A DNA stretch of 64,000 nucleotides, from NCBI GenBank assembly GCA_026929865.2, contig CM049414.1:7073501-7137500 (forward strand), in the 5' to 3' direction. The stretch comes from Hyperoplus lanceolatus. Lineage: Eukaryota; Chordata; Actinopteri; Uranoscopiformes; Ammodytidae. Positions within the stretch are counted from its first letter, which is position 1. The number at the start of each line of letters is the position of its first letter. The notes under the pieces are model-generated. The model made no database searches. It was given only the letters and a program-made list of their open reading frames with translations, and was not told where the DNA came from. Of this stretch, positions 54,599 through 64,000 are shown piece by piece. The translations under genes and the position numbers were made by a program.

Positions 54599-57500
54599 TC
54601 AGTCGCTGTCACTCCCATCCTGGTACTTGGCGGTTGCTTTGATAGCGCGTCCGTTTTGTAAAGGCATGTCTTCGTAATCACTTCTTCACAATGACAAGGA
54701 AAAAAAAATTGTCAATTTTTGTAAAGTTCACACTGCCTCTCCAACTGAAAAGGGTAAGAATTCACAAATGCAATTGCCGGTAAGAAAACAAAAGCTTACC
54801 CATATATCACTTCATCATCGGAGTCATTTAGCATTGAGAAGGCGGGATTATCCTTCAGCTGGGAATCTGGGAAATAAAAAAAAAACAGTGAGATTGATAC
54901 ATTAGTTGATCATCTACTTTTATTGAGACTGTGCTGCATTACCTACCATAAAGGGCATTTTTGGAGGGAGAGTACACAAATGCTAATGTGTACAGGTAAA
55001 AGTTGAGTAGTCCGTAAAATGATAGAAATTCGGCTGGTATGTCCGGAGTTAAGGAATGATTTCTCACTGTTTAAGACATCAACATGCACAATAACACGTA
55101 GCATATTGAAGTGCAATAGGACTTTTTTTTTTAAAAGGATATAGTTTTGGTAATGAGTTGACAGTTCAGAGACAAAATTGTTTTGGAGAGCCTTGGCACC
55201 GAACCTCAAGTAGAGAATGACCATACTGGAGGAGAAAGAACAACACGATTGAATTACACCAATTGAATAACTTAACCAACAGAAAAATAATAAATCAAGA
55301 AGCTCCTATTAGGTTTTGTATTTTCTAATAAAACACACACCTTATTACAAGGACCACAAATGTCAGCGCTGTCAAAAACTTGAGCCGGAGATCTAGCAAA
55401 CGAAAAAAAAAAAAAAAAACGTGAATGGTTTTAAGTAAAAGGGATGGACTTGAGTCCCAACACAGAGAGGCGTGGTGTGGTGCTCTTATACCTGAGTAAG
55501 GCATGTTCTTCAGTTCAGAACAAGCTCTGACAACCAGGAAGATCAGGTAGAGGATGTAGAGGGCAGCTACGATCAGGAAGAAGATCTTCATGCCCTGGAG
55601 AAGAAAAAAAAAAAACATGACTTGCTGTGAAAATCAAGACGAACAAAGTAAAAGTAAATGCAATATACACTCACTGGCCACTTCTTTAGGTACACCGGTT
55701 CAATTTCTTGTTAACACATAACTTATCAGCCAATCACATGTAAGCAACTCAATGCATTTAGGCATGTAGACCTGGACAGAACAACTTCTTGAAGTTCAAA
55801 CCGAGCAACAGAATGGGGAAGAAAGGGGTTTTAAGTGACTTTGAACATAGCATGGTTGATGGTGCCAGACAGGCTGGTCTGAGTATTTCAGAAACCGCTG
55901 ATCTACTGGGATTTTCAAGCACAACCATCTCTAAGGTTTACCGAGAATGGTCCGAAAAAGAAAACATATCCAGTGAGTGGCAGTTGTGTGGACAAAAATG
56001 CCTTGTTGATGTCAGATGTGACAGTGACTCAAATAACAAACTCGTTACAACCAAGGTATGTAGAATACCATCTCTGAACCCACAACACATCCAACCTTGA
56101 AGCAGATGGGCTACAGCAGCAGAAGACCCTACTCGGTGCCACTCCTGTCAGCTAAGAAAAGGAAACTGAGGCTACAATTCGCACAGGATCACCAAAATTG
56201 GACAATAGAAGATTGGACAAATCTTGCCTGGTCTCGATTTCAGATGGTAGGGTCAGAATTTGGAGTAAACAACATGAAAGTATGTATCCATCCTGCCTTG
56301 CCCCATCAACCATGCCATGTTCAAAGTCACTTAAATCCCCTTTCTTCTCCATTCTGATGCTCGGTTTGACCTTAAGCACGTTGTCTTGACCACGTCTACA
56401 TGCATTGAGTTGCTGCCATGTGATTGGCTGATTAGCTTTTTGTTTTTACAAGCAATATAACAGATGTACATAATAAAGTGGTCAGTGAGTGTACAGCTCA
56501 TTGTTTGTGCCCGGCCGTCTCCTCTACCTTTCCTTATCTTTAACAGTCTCACCTGAAAGTTGACTATGTCCACTTTATACTGATATGTAGGGTCTTGGAG
56601 TTCATTCACCCTGCAAATTCAGAAAAAAAAGGAGAGTTTAGATCTTTTCGGCCCCGTTGTAATTCACATCTTGAATCAGACTGCCGGTGGCTAGCAAGGC
56701 CAAACTTACGTTTGCCATATGCCCAGCGTCACAGCTGATAGCCACAGAAGACCGACGATGATCAGCTTAGGCAGGTAAAACGTTAGAAATTTCCTCTCAC
56801 CCTGTGGAATAAAACACAAAACGCAGGAAATTTAATTCACAATTTGGTAAACAAGAGAAGGAACCGTTAAAGTGTATGTATGGTAGTGGACCTACCTGAA
56901 CCCTAATGCCATGGTAAACACAGAGCCAGAAGAGCAGCAGGGAACACAGGAACAGAGCCTGAAAGAAAGCGTCTAACGTCCCCGGAAACCAGCTGTTCAC
57001 CAGGAACGACAGCGGGAAAAACGGATCTGGACAGAGAAGAGCAACAAAACACAATAAGCAACTCATTTTAAATTAGGGCAGGACACATTTAACATTTGCA
57101 GTCGACAAGTTAACCACAGTTCCTTGGCTGTGAACAGAAAAAGATGAAGCTGTAATGGGGAAAAAAAAGGTGACACCCTGGGGAAAATGTGATGTTAAAT
57201 ATGACTCGAGGAGAGGTAATACTCAATCTCACCATTGTAGAGTAGCAGCAAAGGGAGAAGGACAGACATCCACTTCTGTTCTATGCCCCAGTCCCTCATA
57301 GAAAACTTCCTCAGCGAGTGTGCAAACATACACTGGGACATGCAGAGAAATAAATGTTAGTCCCATGCATTTGGTAAAAGACAGTTTTTAAGTCTATTCA
57401 AGATATAAACTTGTTATTTTTTTGTTCACCGTCATATTTGAAATATAGACCTAAATAAGTCCCATGTGTTCTCACCGTCACCATAAAGGTCAACACCACA

Positions 57501-60500
57501 AAGACGAACCGGAACCAGATCTCCACTTGCGAGAAGGTGGGGTTGTATGTTTTCCACTGAGGACGATTTTTATTTTTAAGAACAAAAAGGTACAGAAACA
57601 AAAAAAGAGTCTGTAAGTTCAAATAATTTATAACAACCAAAGCAGCACTAAAAGGACAAATATCGTAACATTCATTTTATGAGCTGGCGAAAAACAAACC
57701 CTGCAGTTGTGTGTCACTTACCACAAACTTGACCTTGATTTCGTACGTGATATTTTCAAGGTCTTTAAAGCTGACCACCACCTGGTACTGGGTGTAGTTG
57801 AGGTAGCCCAGATGGAGCACGATGATCTCATCACATTTCTGTAAGGAGAGACGAAAAAACCCTGCGTCACTGTCAGCCAACAATTCTAATGTAATTAACT
57901 AACCGCTCTGTGTTCATCACCGTCCGTATGTCTGTCTCAAGTAATGTTCACAATCAATCAAAAAAAAGAAAAAGAGAAAAAAAGGTGGTGGGGGATGCTG
58001 ATTGACACACTTACATCCCTGCAGTGTAGCGTCCGGGATTTCTGGTGCACGTTGTTGATGTGCATCACGCTGGCATCCTGCATCACTCCCTTTAGGTCAA
58101 CATTGATCTCGAAAGGCTGCTGGAAATCTCCCACTGACACAGACAACAGTTAAAAAAAATAAGTTATTAACCAAAGCAGTGTGTTCACAGAATAATAATA
58201 AAAAAAGAATGCCATTTCAAGTGTGTGGAACATTCAACTTCCATGTTGGACAGTTTTCAGTGGCTCATTTAGTGGTCTTACTGCTGCTGTGTTCAGCTTC
58301 CATCACACAGGTGAGCCATAGCTGCTGGTTGTAAGTGGTTAGGGGAGGGGACACTAGATTGAAGGGCCCAGTCTGAAAAACATAAAATCATAATTAATTT
58401 GCTCATCACGAGGGATGCTTATCACTGGAAAACACAACATGTTATACCAGTAAGAAGGCATCTTTCTATACATCATAATACAAGTATCCCTGACATGCAT
58501 ATCATGTAGCAATGCTGGCTATAACACCAATGCACACACTTTAATGTTACCTTAACTGAGACGTTTTTTTGAAGTAACTGATCACCATTGTGCTCCTGCT
58601 GAGAAATAATCCTGGGACCTACAGAACATTAAGAAAACACAATGAATACATTGTTTTTGAACAAAGCGATGCCCCAAAAAGGTACATCACAAACAGTGTA
58701 TAACCACCCGGTCATCCATAGAGGAGCAATCGTGGTGAAATGCAGTTCACATTCTTTAAGTATGCTTTTTAATCAGCTTGATAACAGTGGTGATAGACTC
58801 GAGGAGAATGACTAATTTCATTTAATTTAACTTTTATTTCACTCTCTCAATATCAAAACCTATTGGCAGTATGACCAACACCTAGCTTGGGTCTGTGTTT
58901 CAGAGATGTATATCAGCCTCACCTGCAATCCCGATGAATACGGTGAGGCCAAAGCAGATCAAGAACAACACAAAGACCAAGACAAAATGTCTTTTGGATA
59001 GGGTGTAGAGCCGCATGGGGGCCAACCTGTCACAAGGAGACATTCATCAGAGCTAACAAACAGACACAATGTATGTATCTGATGTACACGCAGAAAGTGA
59101 GAGAAACAGACCGACGTGGATACTGTTTGTTTAGTGGTTAATAAGGCTACACGTAGCGTGTGCTTCAGGTGCGGATAGCTTAAGCTAGCAGTAACAGATG
59201 TCGGGGGAAAAGCTTGTCATCACACGTTTAAACATCTGTCTCATATCTCAGGTGTGTCCGCGGATCAACTCTTACACTTACAGCTCCATTTCCTTCGGTT
59301 TGCGGTCTCGACGCCGAGAAAAAACCTTAAAATTTTGCAGTAGATCCACATCCGTGTATCAACATTATTCTAGTCAACTGGAGTATGACGTCATTGAGTG
59401 GGACTGACCGCGGTCACGTGACGCCAGCCGGGAGGAAGGGCCTTTCTTTATACGTCCATGGGGAGGGCACGTGAAAGGAGGAGAGTGAGAGTGAAAAGGA
59501 CAAACAAGTAGGAATAACATCCATCCTACTTTTTTAGATAAACGTGCTAGTTTAGTTCAGCCAAAGGGGTAAGTCTTGAGGGTTTGTATAACGGCTATTT
59601 TCTAACGACTTTATGTGAGAACAAGTTTAATTGGCGCATGTGTAACACTAACAGCCTAGTAGGCCTACATTTTTAATTTTATTTAACAATAAGCCTAAAT
59701 CTAGGCCTATTTTAAGATAGGCCTATCCAAACGGCCTTTATTTATTCCAATCTTAAAGACACATTTTTAGATGTAAGTAGACTACTACAATTTAAATAGT
59801 GGTAAAGGGAATGAAAGGTCTATCGACAGCTCTCTGTGAGAAGCTCCGCGCATGCGTAACCGGACCACAACGTTTCCTTAATTTTTAATGATTAAAAAAT
59901 AAATAATCTAACGAGAAATATAAGCGACCTTTTTTTCCGAGCAGACAGGTTGTTTAGATGTAAAGTAGAATTGTTTTTTCAACAGTTAAAAAACATGATC
60001 CAAGAGGTCTGCACCTGCATCATTGTAGGCCTACATTTTAGTAGCCTACACACAGATAATATTTAGAATTAATATATGTATATAAAACGCAAAGCAGCAT
60101 TGTTTGCACTATTTCTCCATCTTCAAAAATATTTTCTTAGATAATTCCATTTTAGGAGTCATCGTTTCACACACTATAGGCCTACAATAATCGAGTCATG
60201 TCATATATCCCAGCGATGAGCACCATCTCCTTTGCATCTGCTATCATAATATGACAGGCCCATAATAAAATAACTGCAATACATTAAGGGGCAAATTGTT
60301 GAATTATAATTATATAAATACATTGCCAAACTATCCATGATATGTACGCTATGGCTACTGCACCGGGGGTAAAAAAAGAGTGTCCATCGAGTAGCCTAGA
60401 TAAGCAAGAGGCCCACCTGTAAAAGCGGTCATCCCGGTAAGGCGTCAGGTCCTCCTTCAGCTCGGTATAGGCCTCCTGTACCTTCCTACAGAAGTGCTTC

Positions 60501-60550
60501 AGCTCGCTGTACAGAGGATTTTCCAAGCCAGACGAATAGTCGCTGTCCAT
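54599..60550 (-). CDS. tmem181: Transmembrane protein 181 (tmem181), 17 exons
   Basis: Multi-pass membrane protein with a Wntless-like transmembrane domain; the human protein was found as a host factor for E. coli cytolethal distending toxin. Exons in transcript order: 60550-60417, 59026-58923, 58618-58551, 58372-58282, 58133-58015, 57838-57722, 57556-57476, 57332-57233, 57026-56896, 56801-56710, 56610-56553, 55594-55492, 55392-55341, 55225-55143, 55036-54947, 54866-54800, 54683-54599. The total is 1575 nt, 524 aa, all phases closing. It begins MDSDYSSGLENPLYSELKHF, then the first membrane span (HFVLVFVLFLICFGLTVFIG). A luminal domain follows with sequons (KNVSV, LNYTQ, ENITY). The C-terminal half carries further spans (RFVFVVLTFMVT, LFLCSLLLFWLCVYHG, IFFLIVAALYILYLIFLVV, LTALTFVVLVIS). 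The acidic tail ends QDGSDSD. The intron between exons 14 and 15 is U12-type. A Tc1-like element sits in the intron between exons 11 and 12. Confidence 0.95.
55037..55142 (-). other. tmem181: U12-type AT-AC intron of tmem181
   Basis: On the coding strand the intron begins ATATCCTTTT, ends CATAC, and carries TTCCTTAAC about 12 nt before the 3' end. All three match the minor-spliceosome consensus. It is 106 nt long. Splicing here restores the conserved reading HYQN-S-AEFLSFYG, whereas no GT-AG pair does so. Confidence 0.88.
55668..56491. mobile_element. Internally deleted Tc1-like element in tmem181, with coding sequence inside both inverted repeats
   Basis: TA-flanked (55666-55667, 56492-56493), with ends CACTCACTGGCCACTT and, inverted, CACTCACTGACCACTT. 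The imperfect inverted repeats are about 210 nt each. The left arm starts a transposase frame (SDFEHSMVDGARQAG, LSISETADLLGFSSTTISKV); a mirror copy of that start (SDFEHGMVDGARQDG) is encoded on the minus strand of the right arm. Between them only fragments such as KLRLQFAQDHQNW survive and the catalytic core is missing. It lies between tmem181 exons 11 and 12. Confidence 0.75.
59282..59289 (-). CDS. tmem181: Probable alternative first coding exon of tmem181 (MEL start)
   Basis: In intron 1 the minus strand reads ATGGAGCT followed by a GTAAGT donor. The phase is 2, the same as the canonical first exon, so joining to exon 2 gives MELLAPMRLYTLSKRH. The ATG context is strong (G at -3, G at +4). 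About 100-130 nt upstream lies a palindromic GTCACGTGAC E-box in locally CpG-richer sequence, as expected for a separate promoter. The resulting protein would lack the cytosolic N-terminal region encoded by exon 1 (about 44 residues) but keep all membrane spans. Transcription and splicing are inferred, not shown. Confidence 0.45.
59413..59422. promoter_or_regulatory. Palindromic E-box (CLEAR-like) near the alternative tmem181 start
   Basis: GTCACGTGAC matches the TFEB/USF CLEAR consensus. It lies about 125 nt upstream (minus strand) of the candidate alternative tmem181 start codon, with a further CACGTG at 59468-59473. A related GTCACGTGAT is at 60768, upstream of the canonical first exon. 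Confidence 0.4.
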
Positions 60551-61356
60551 TATTACAACGAGCTGTCTCGCGACCGAAAATGGCGACGGGGAATAACAGT
60601 CCGCAGCCTTCAGAGAACAACACAATGATACTGTGTCTGTATTGTATCGTGGTTTAATTGAAAGTGCAACCGTGGCTGTTTTGTCTGTGTCGGTTCAAAG
60701 AAAGAAAAAAAATTCAAACAAAACGAAGAGGGGGCGCGGAAGTCCACAGGCGACACACGCGAGGACGGTCACGTGATCAGAGTTCAGTACCACGGAGAGA
60801 GACATACAGCTGCCACTAATGTGGACATTACCGCTTCGACATCCCATCATCGCATTGAACATTTAAACACATAAAGAGTATTTTACAAATACATAAAACG
60901 GTAGTAGAGTCTGCTTAGAGAGTGAATAATCCACACTTGAGTAGCCTATTAGGCTACCTCAAAAGAAAAATAATTGTATAATTGATGCCACTTCAATTTG
61001 TCAGAGCGTAAAAAAAAGGTATTTTTATAGTTTAATCAGCTAACATTGCTTAAGTTAAACATGCAGAATGTCATAGCTATGACCTTAATATAGCATTTAA
61101 AATCAGGAGAGTTTCTCCTAATTATGCAACAGTAAGTCATAACAGTTTCAGGGTGCTGGTATTTGTTCATGCTCATTGCTTCATGCATTAAACAAGGCCA
61201 CAGTAGAAATTATTTATTCAATCTGTGCTTTTCCTGCTATGACACTTCAAAATATGGCTGCTTGAGACAATGGAGCAACGCCACCTTTGAACTAAAAAAA
61301 AACTAGAACACTATTTAGGAGACAGACAGCCTTTTTGTTTTCTGAAACAATGACGT

Positions 61357-61362
61357 TTTATT
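61357..61362 (-). terminator. Poly(A) signal of a gene entering from the right (tulp4 candidate)
   Basis: AATAAA on the minus strand, with a cleavage-compatible CA and downstream T/G-rich region at 61325-61350. The adjacent 2.6 kb has no coding exons and would be its 3' UTR. Confidence 0.4.
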
Positions 61363-61657
61363 CAAAAGATGCGTGACATATACAATTATAAAATAATTTA
61401 CATGGCATGCCTTACTATCCATTCACTATAAACGTTCAGTCACCAAATCAGACTCAAATTCTTTTCAAGTGTTTTTGTCATTTAAGTCTACATCTACATA
61501 TACAAAGCACACATCTTTTCTAAAGAAAAGTCAAAACCTACATTATCTACAACAGGTCATCTCATGAAATCTGTTTAAAGTGAATCCTTAACCTAAGTCC
61601 ATAGGCAATTCTTAACATGAACTCAGTGGTTTACACTTGTGAAATTATGTGAATGAT

Positions 61658-61716
61658 GTGTGTGTGTGCGTGTGTGTAAGAAGCCATGACACACACACAC
61701 ACACACACACACACAC
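61658..61716. repeat. Facing (TG)n and (AC)n tracts forming an inverted repeat
   Basis: (TG)n with one CG at 61658-61677, an 11-nt spacer, then (AC)n at 61689-61716. The arms are complementary and could fold as a hairpin. Confidence 0.85.
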
Positions 61717-64000
61717 TTAAAGATAATAGATTTTAACACTGATGGGATTGGTAGACTGCACAGTTGAATACAGACACACCTTGACTTGACAGTTACACTC
61801 TACATAACTAGCCTACTGACTACACTAAACTGGGCACTTACTCATCATTCACATCTTTTCCATCCAATGCAAACTTCACAAAACACAGGAAAAACTTGCC
61901 TGTTCCAGACCCAAACCCCAATTCTCACAATCTGAGCTACACTTGTATCAAATTTTTTATCCACAAAAAAAAAAAAAAGCTCAGAAAACTGCACAATATA
62001 CAGTATGTATAGATACTATATCTTATTTAGGAAATAATCTCATAAATTAAATGAACAGACCAGCAACTGAGATGCTGAACCAAAAGTATTAAACTGTGGT
62101 CAAAGGTGATGACAAAGGATTTTTTTCCCCCAAAGAAAATATTGCACGACTAAACACAAAAAGATGGATATTTTCTTTATGACATGCTTATGTTCTCACA
62201 TTCAGTAGAGACTTTTTTTTCTTCTTTTTCGATCCCTTTCCCTACAAACCCCCTCTGACAGACATGCATCTCATTGTGATATGAACGATCACACTAAAGG
62301 TTGTAATAATATCATGAATTCGAAGACCAAAACAGAGCAGTCCAGAGTGACAGCTTTCTTTCTTTTCTTTTTTTAAATCAAGAATTAAGTTACACTTCCT
62401 TCGTTTAAGCACTTTTTTTTTTCAACTTAAAATTTTAGCAAATGCATTTTTTGGCACAAATATAAAGGAGACCCTTAATCACCTACCTAATGTTATTTAG
62501 CCTCCATAGTAAAGCCTTTTTCTACACTCATTTTGTCCATCATCTTGAACAAATAAAACCCATTGCAAATATTTGCAATGTGCCTAATAATGTACTCCCA
62601 TGCTCCTATCAGCTGGCCCTGCTCTGCATCCTCAGTTCAACATGAACACAAGCTTGACTGCCTTTTAAGAAAAAACAAAAAAACAAAACAGCTTTTCAGA
62701 TTTCAGTGTCAGTTTACTAAATGAACAGATTATACTAGCTTCATCCTTCATTGGAGTTCTGACTTCAAAGATTCAGTGACAATGATTTCAGCTTAACTGT
62801 TAACTTTTTTTTTTTTTGTGGTTGTAGCTGTTGAGTTGAACAGTACTACAGCTTCGCTCCACACCTGAAATAACACGTAAAACACAGCAGAGACGGGTTT
62901 AAACCCAGGCCTCTTTACAACATTTACATATGACTGATATGTATTTACATGACTTCTGAAGAGAGTATGAAATGGCATAGGTGAAATATACAAAAATATT
63001 TCCTGTACCTTGCTTACATGTTTAGTGTGGCCTTTAAGAGCAGGGACAGCCCCCTCCCTCCCCCGACACTTCACATTCACTTCACAGAAGTGACAGCAGG
63101 TGACAAATCACTTCATGACAGAGATCTCTAATCCAGGCCTTGGCAACTTCTTTTGTGCCCATGTCACTATATGTAGATATTTCGCTAAGTACAGGATATG
63201 TCAGTCAAAGCTTTTCGGTACACCCCTCCCTCCTGAATTACTTTGAACTACACAGCAATACGTCAAATTCATCCAACAGTCTCCCAAATAAAGCCGGTAA
63301 TTAAGTTGAAAACCAGGATGACAGGGTATGAAGATTGTAAATCACAAACAATGACAATAATGTTAAAATTCATATCTGAATAGATAAACAAGAAAATGTA
63401 CATATAAATTAATCCATGTAGCAGAGTAACATTTCTTCTTCCTTCAATGTCCCAGGAAACCATGTGGAATAGACTGCAGTTCACCTTAGCTATATTTACT
63501 CCTTGACAATCCCACGTTTTTTCAACAGTGAAGTGTGTGAACTCTTAGTAGTTCTCCTTAATGATGCATATATCTAAGCCTCAATTTCAGCCAAGATAAA
63601 TTGAGATAGTAACAAAAGGAATGGCAGAGAGCAAAAACTAAAAGACCCTCCTACCCTCCGCCATGTTTAGTCATTTGATAAAATCCTCAAAGCAAAAGCA
63701 GTATGATTAAGTGGTAACTGTTTCACTGAAGTTTTGTACAGCAATGGATTTCAGTGCCCAGTAGTACCTGTGCGCTCTGGGGGAAAAACTACTTTGATCT
63801 CCAGAGTGCGGTTTCAAGTATTACTGCTGCTTCTTTTGAAAACTGCACCTCGGCAATTCCTCTCTCAGTTAACCAATTGGTTATCATGTCTATAAGCTTC
63901 TTCTAGCTAAAGCAGCATTTATTTGCATGGTGATTACCAAAGCTCAGCTCTTTGGCCCTACATGCATTGCAAGGTGCCACTGACTGCCAAATGGAGCAAA

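Larger units (their letters stand above)
61340..64000 (-). other. Probable 3' UTR of the next minus-strand gene (tulp4 by synteny)
   Basis: AT-rich, with many poly-A/T runs and no open frame with recognisable protein similarity on either strand. A minus-strand poly(A) signal sits at its left edge. In human, TULP4 lies immediately upstream of TMEM181 on the same strand and has a very long 3' UTR; the same relation here would put tulp4 at this place and orientation. This identification is by position only. Confidence 0.35.

Noticed and set aside
59446..59573. Possible plus-strand non-coding first exon ending at CCAAAGGG|GTAAGT, divergent from the alternative tmem181 start
   Set aside because: It has a good donor but no partner exon or coding content was found downstream; kept only as a note.
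61340..64000. Coding exons for tulp4
   Set aside because: Frames here are short and AT-rich with no recognisable tubby or WD40 sequence, so only a 3' UTR assignment by position is offered.

Overview
This window is nuclear DNA from a ray-finned (teleost) fish. The evidence is vertebrate genes with GT-AG introns, a vertebrate U2 snRNA gene, abundant (CA)n microsatellites, Tc1-like elements and SINEs. Every protein-coding gene I could reconstruct belongs to the human 6q25 neighbourhood. All exon models below were assembled by hand from splice sites, reading phase and similarity to remembered vertebrate families; no alignment or transcript data were available.

Layout. 1-30370 (minus strand): the 5' end of syne1 (nesprin-1), 13 coding exons for 527 residues, covering the paired actin-binding calponin-homology (CH) domains and the start of the spectrin-repeat rod; the gene runs off the left edge. 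Its 15.4-kb first intron holds a probable alternative first exon (17465-17549), a near-complete Tc1-like element, a tRNA-derived SINE and many microsatellites. 30371-35384: intergenic space between the divergent genes syne1 and myct1. 35385-36895 (+): myct1, 2 exons. 38937-45418 (+): serac1, 16 exons, 659 aa, with a 5'-truncated LINE in intron 3. 46808-46915 (-): an internally deleted U2 gene relic. 47419-47810 (+): gtf2h5, 71 aa. 48140-48795: a decayed Tc1-like element. 49129-49318 (-): an intact U2 snRNA gene with a PSE-like promoter element. 50301-50747: a short hAT-type element. 51715-52846 (+): dynlt1, 5 exons, 113 aa. 54599-60550 (-): tmem181, 17 exons, 524 aa, convergent with dynlt1, carrying one textbook U12-type AT-AC intron and a probable second promoter. 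61340-64000: AT-rich sequence with no coding exons, most likely the minus-strand 3' UTR of the next gene, for which human synteny suggests tulp4.

The genes are not an operon. syne1 links nuclei to actin, myct1 is a small endothelial/Myc-responsive membrane protein, serac1 is a mitochondria-associated lipid-remodelling hydrolase, gtf2h5 is a TFIIH subunit, dynlt1 is a dynein light chain and tmem181 is a multi-pass membrane protein. They are neighbours by descent. Compared with the human order, dynlt1-tmem181 (and the presumed tulp4) is flipped relative to gtf2h5, and the SYNE1-MYCT1 and SERAC1-GTF2H5 segments, which are megabases apart in human, are adjacent.

I found no wholly new biological system. 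The points most worth checking are the U12 intron, the two phase-compatible alternative first exons (syne1, tmem181), the deleted U2 relic beside an intact U2 gene, and the local gene-order change.
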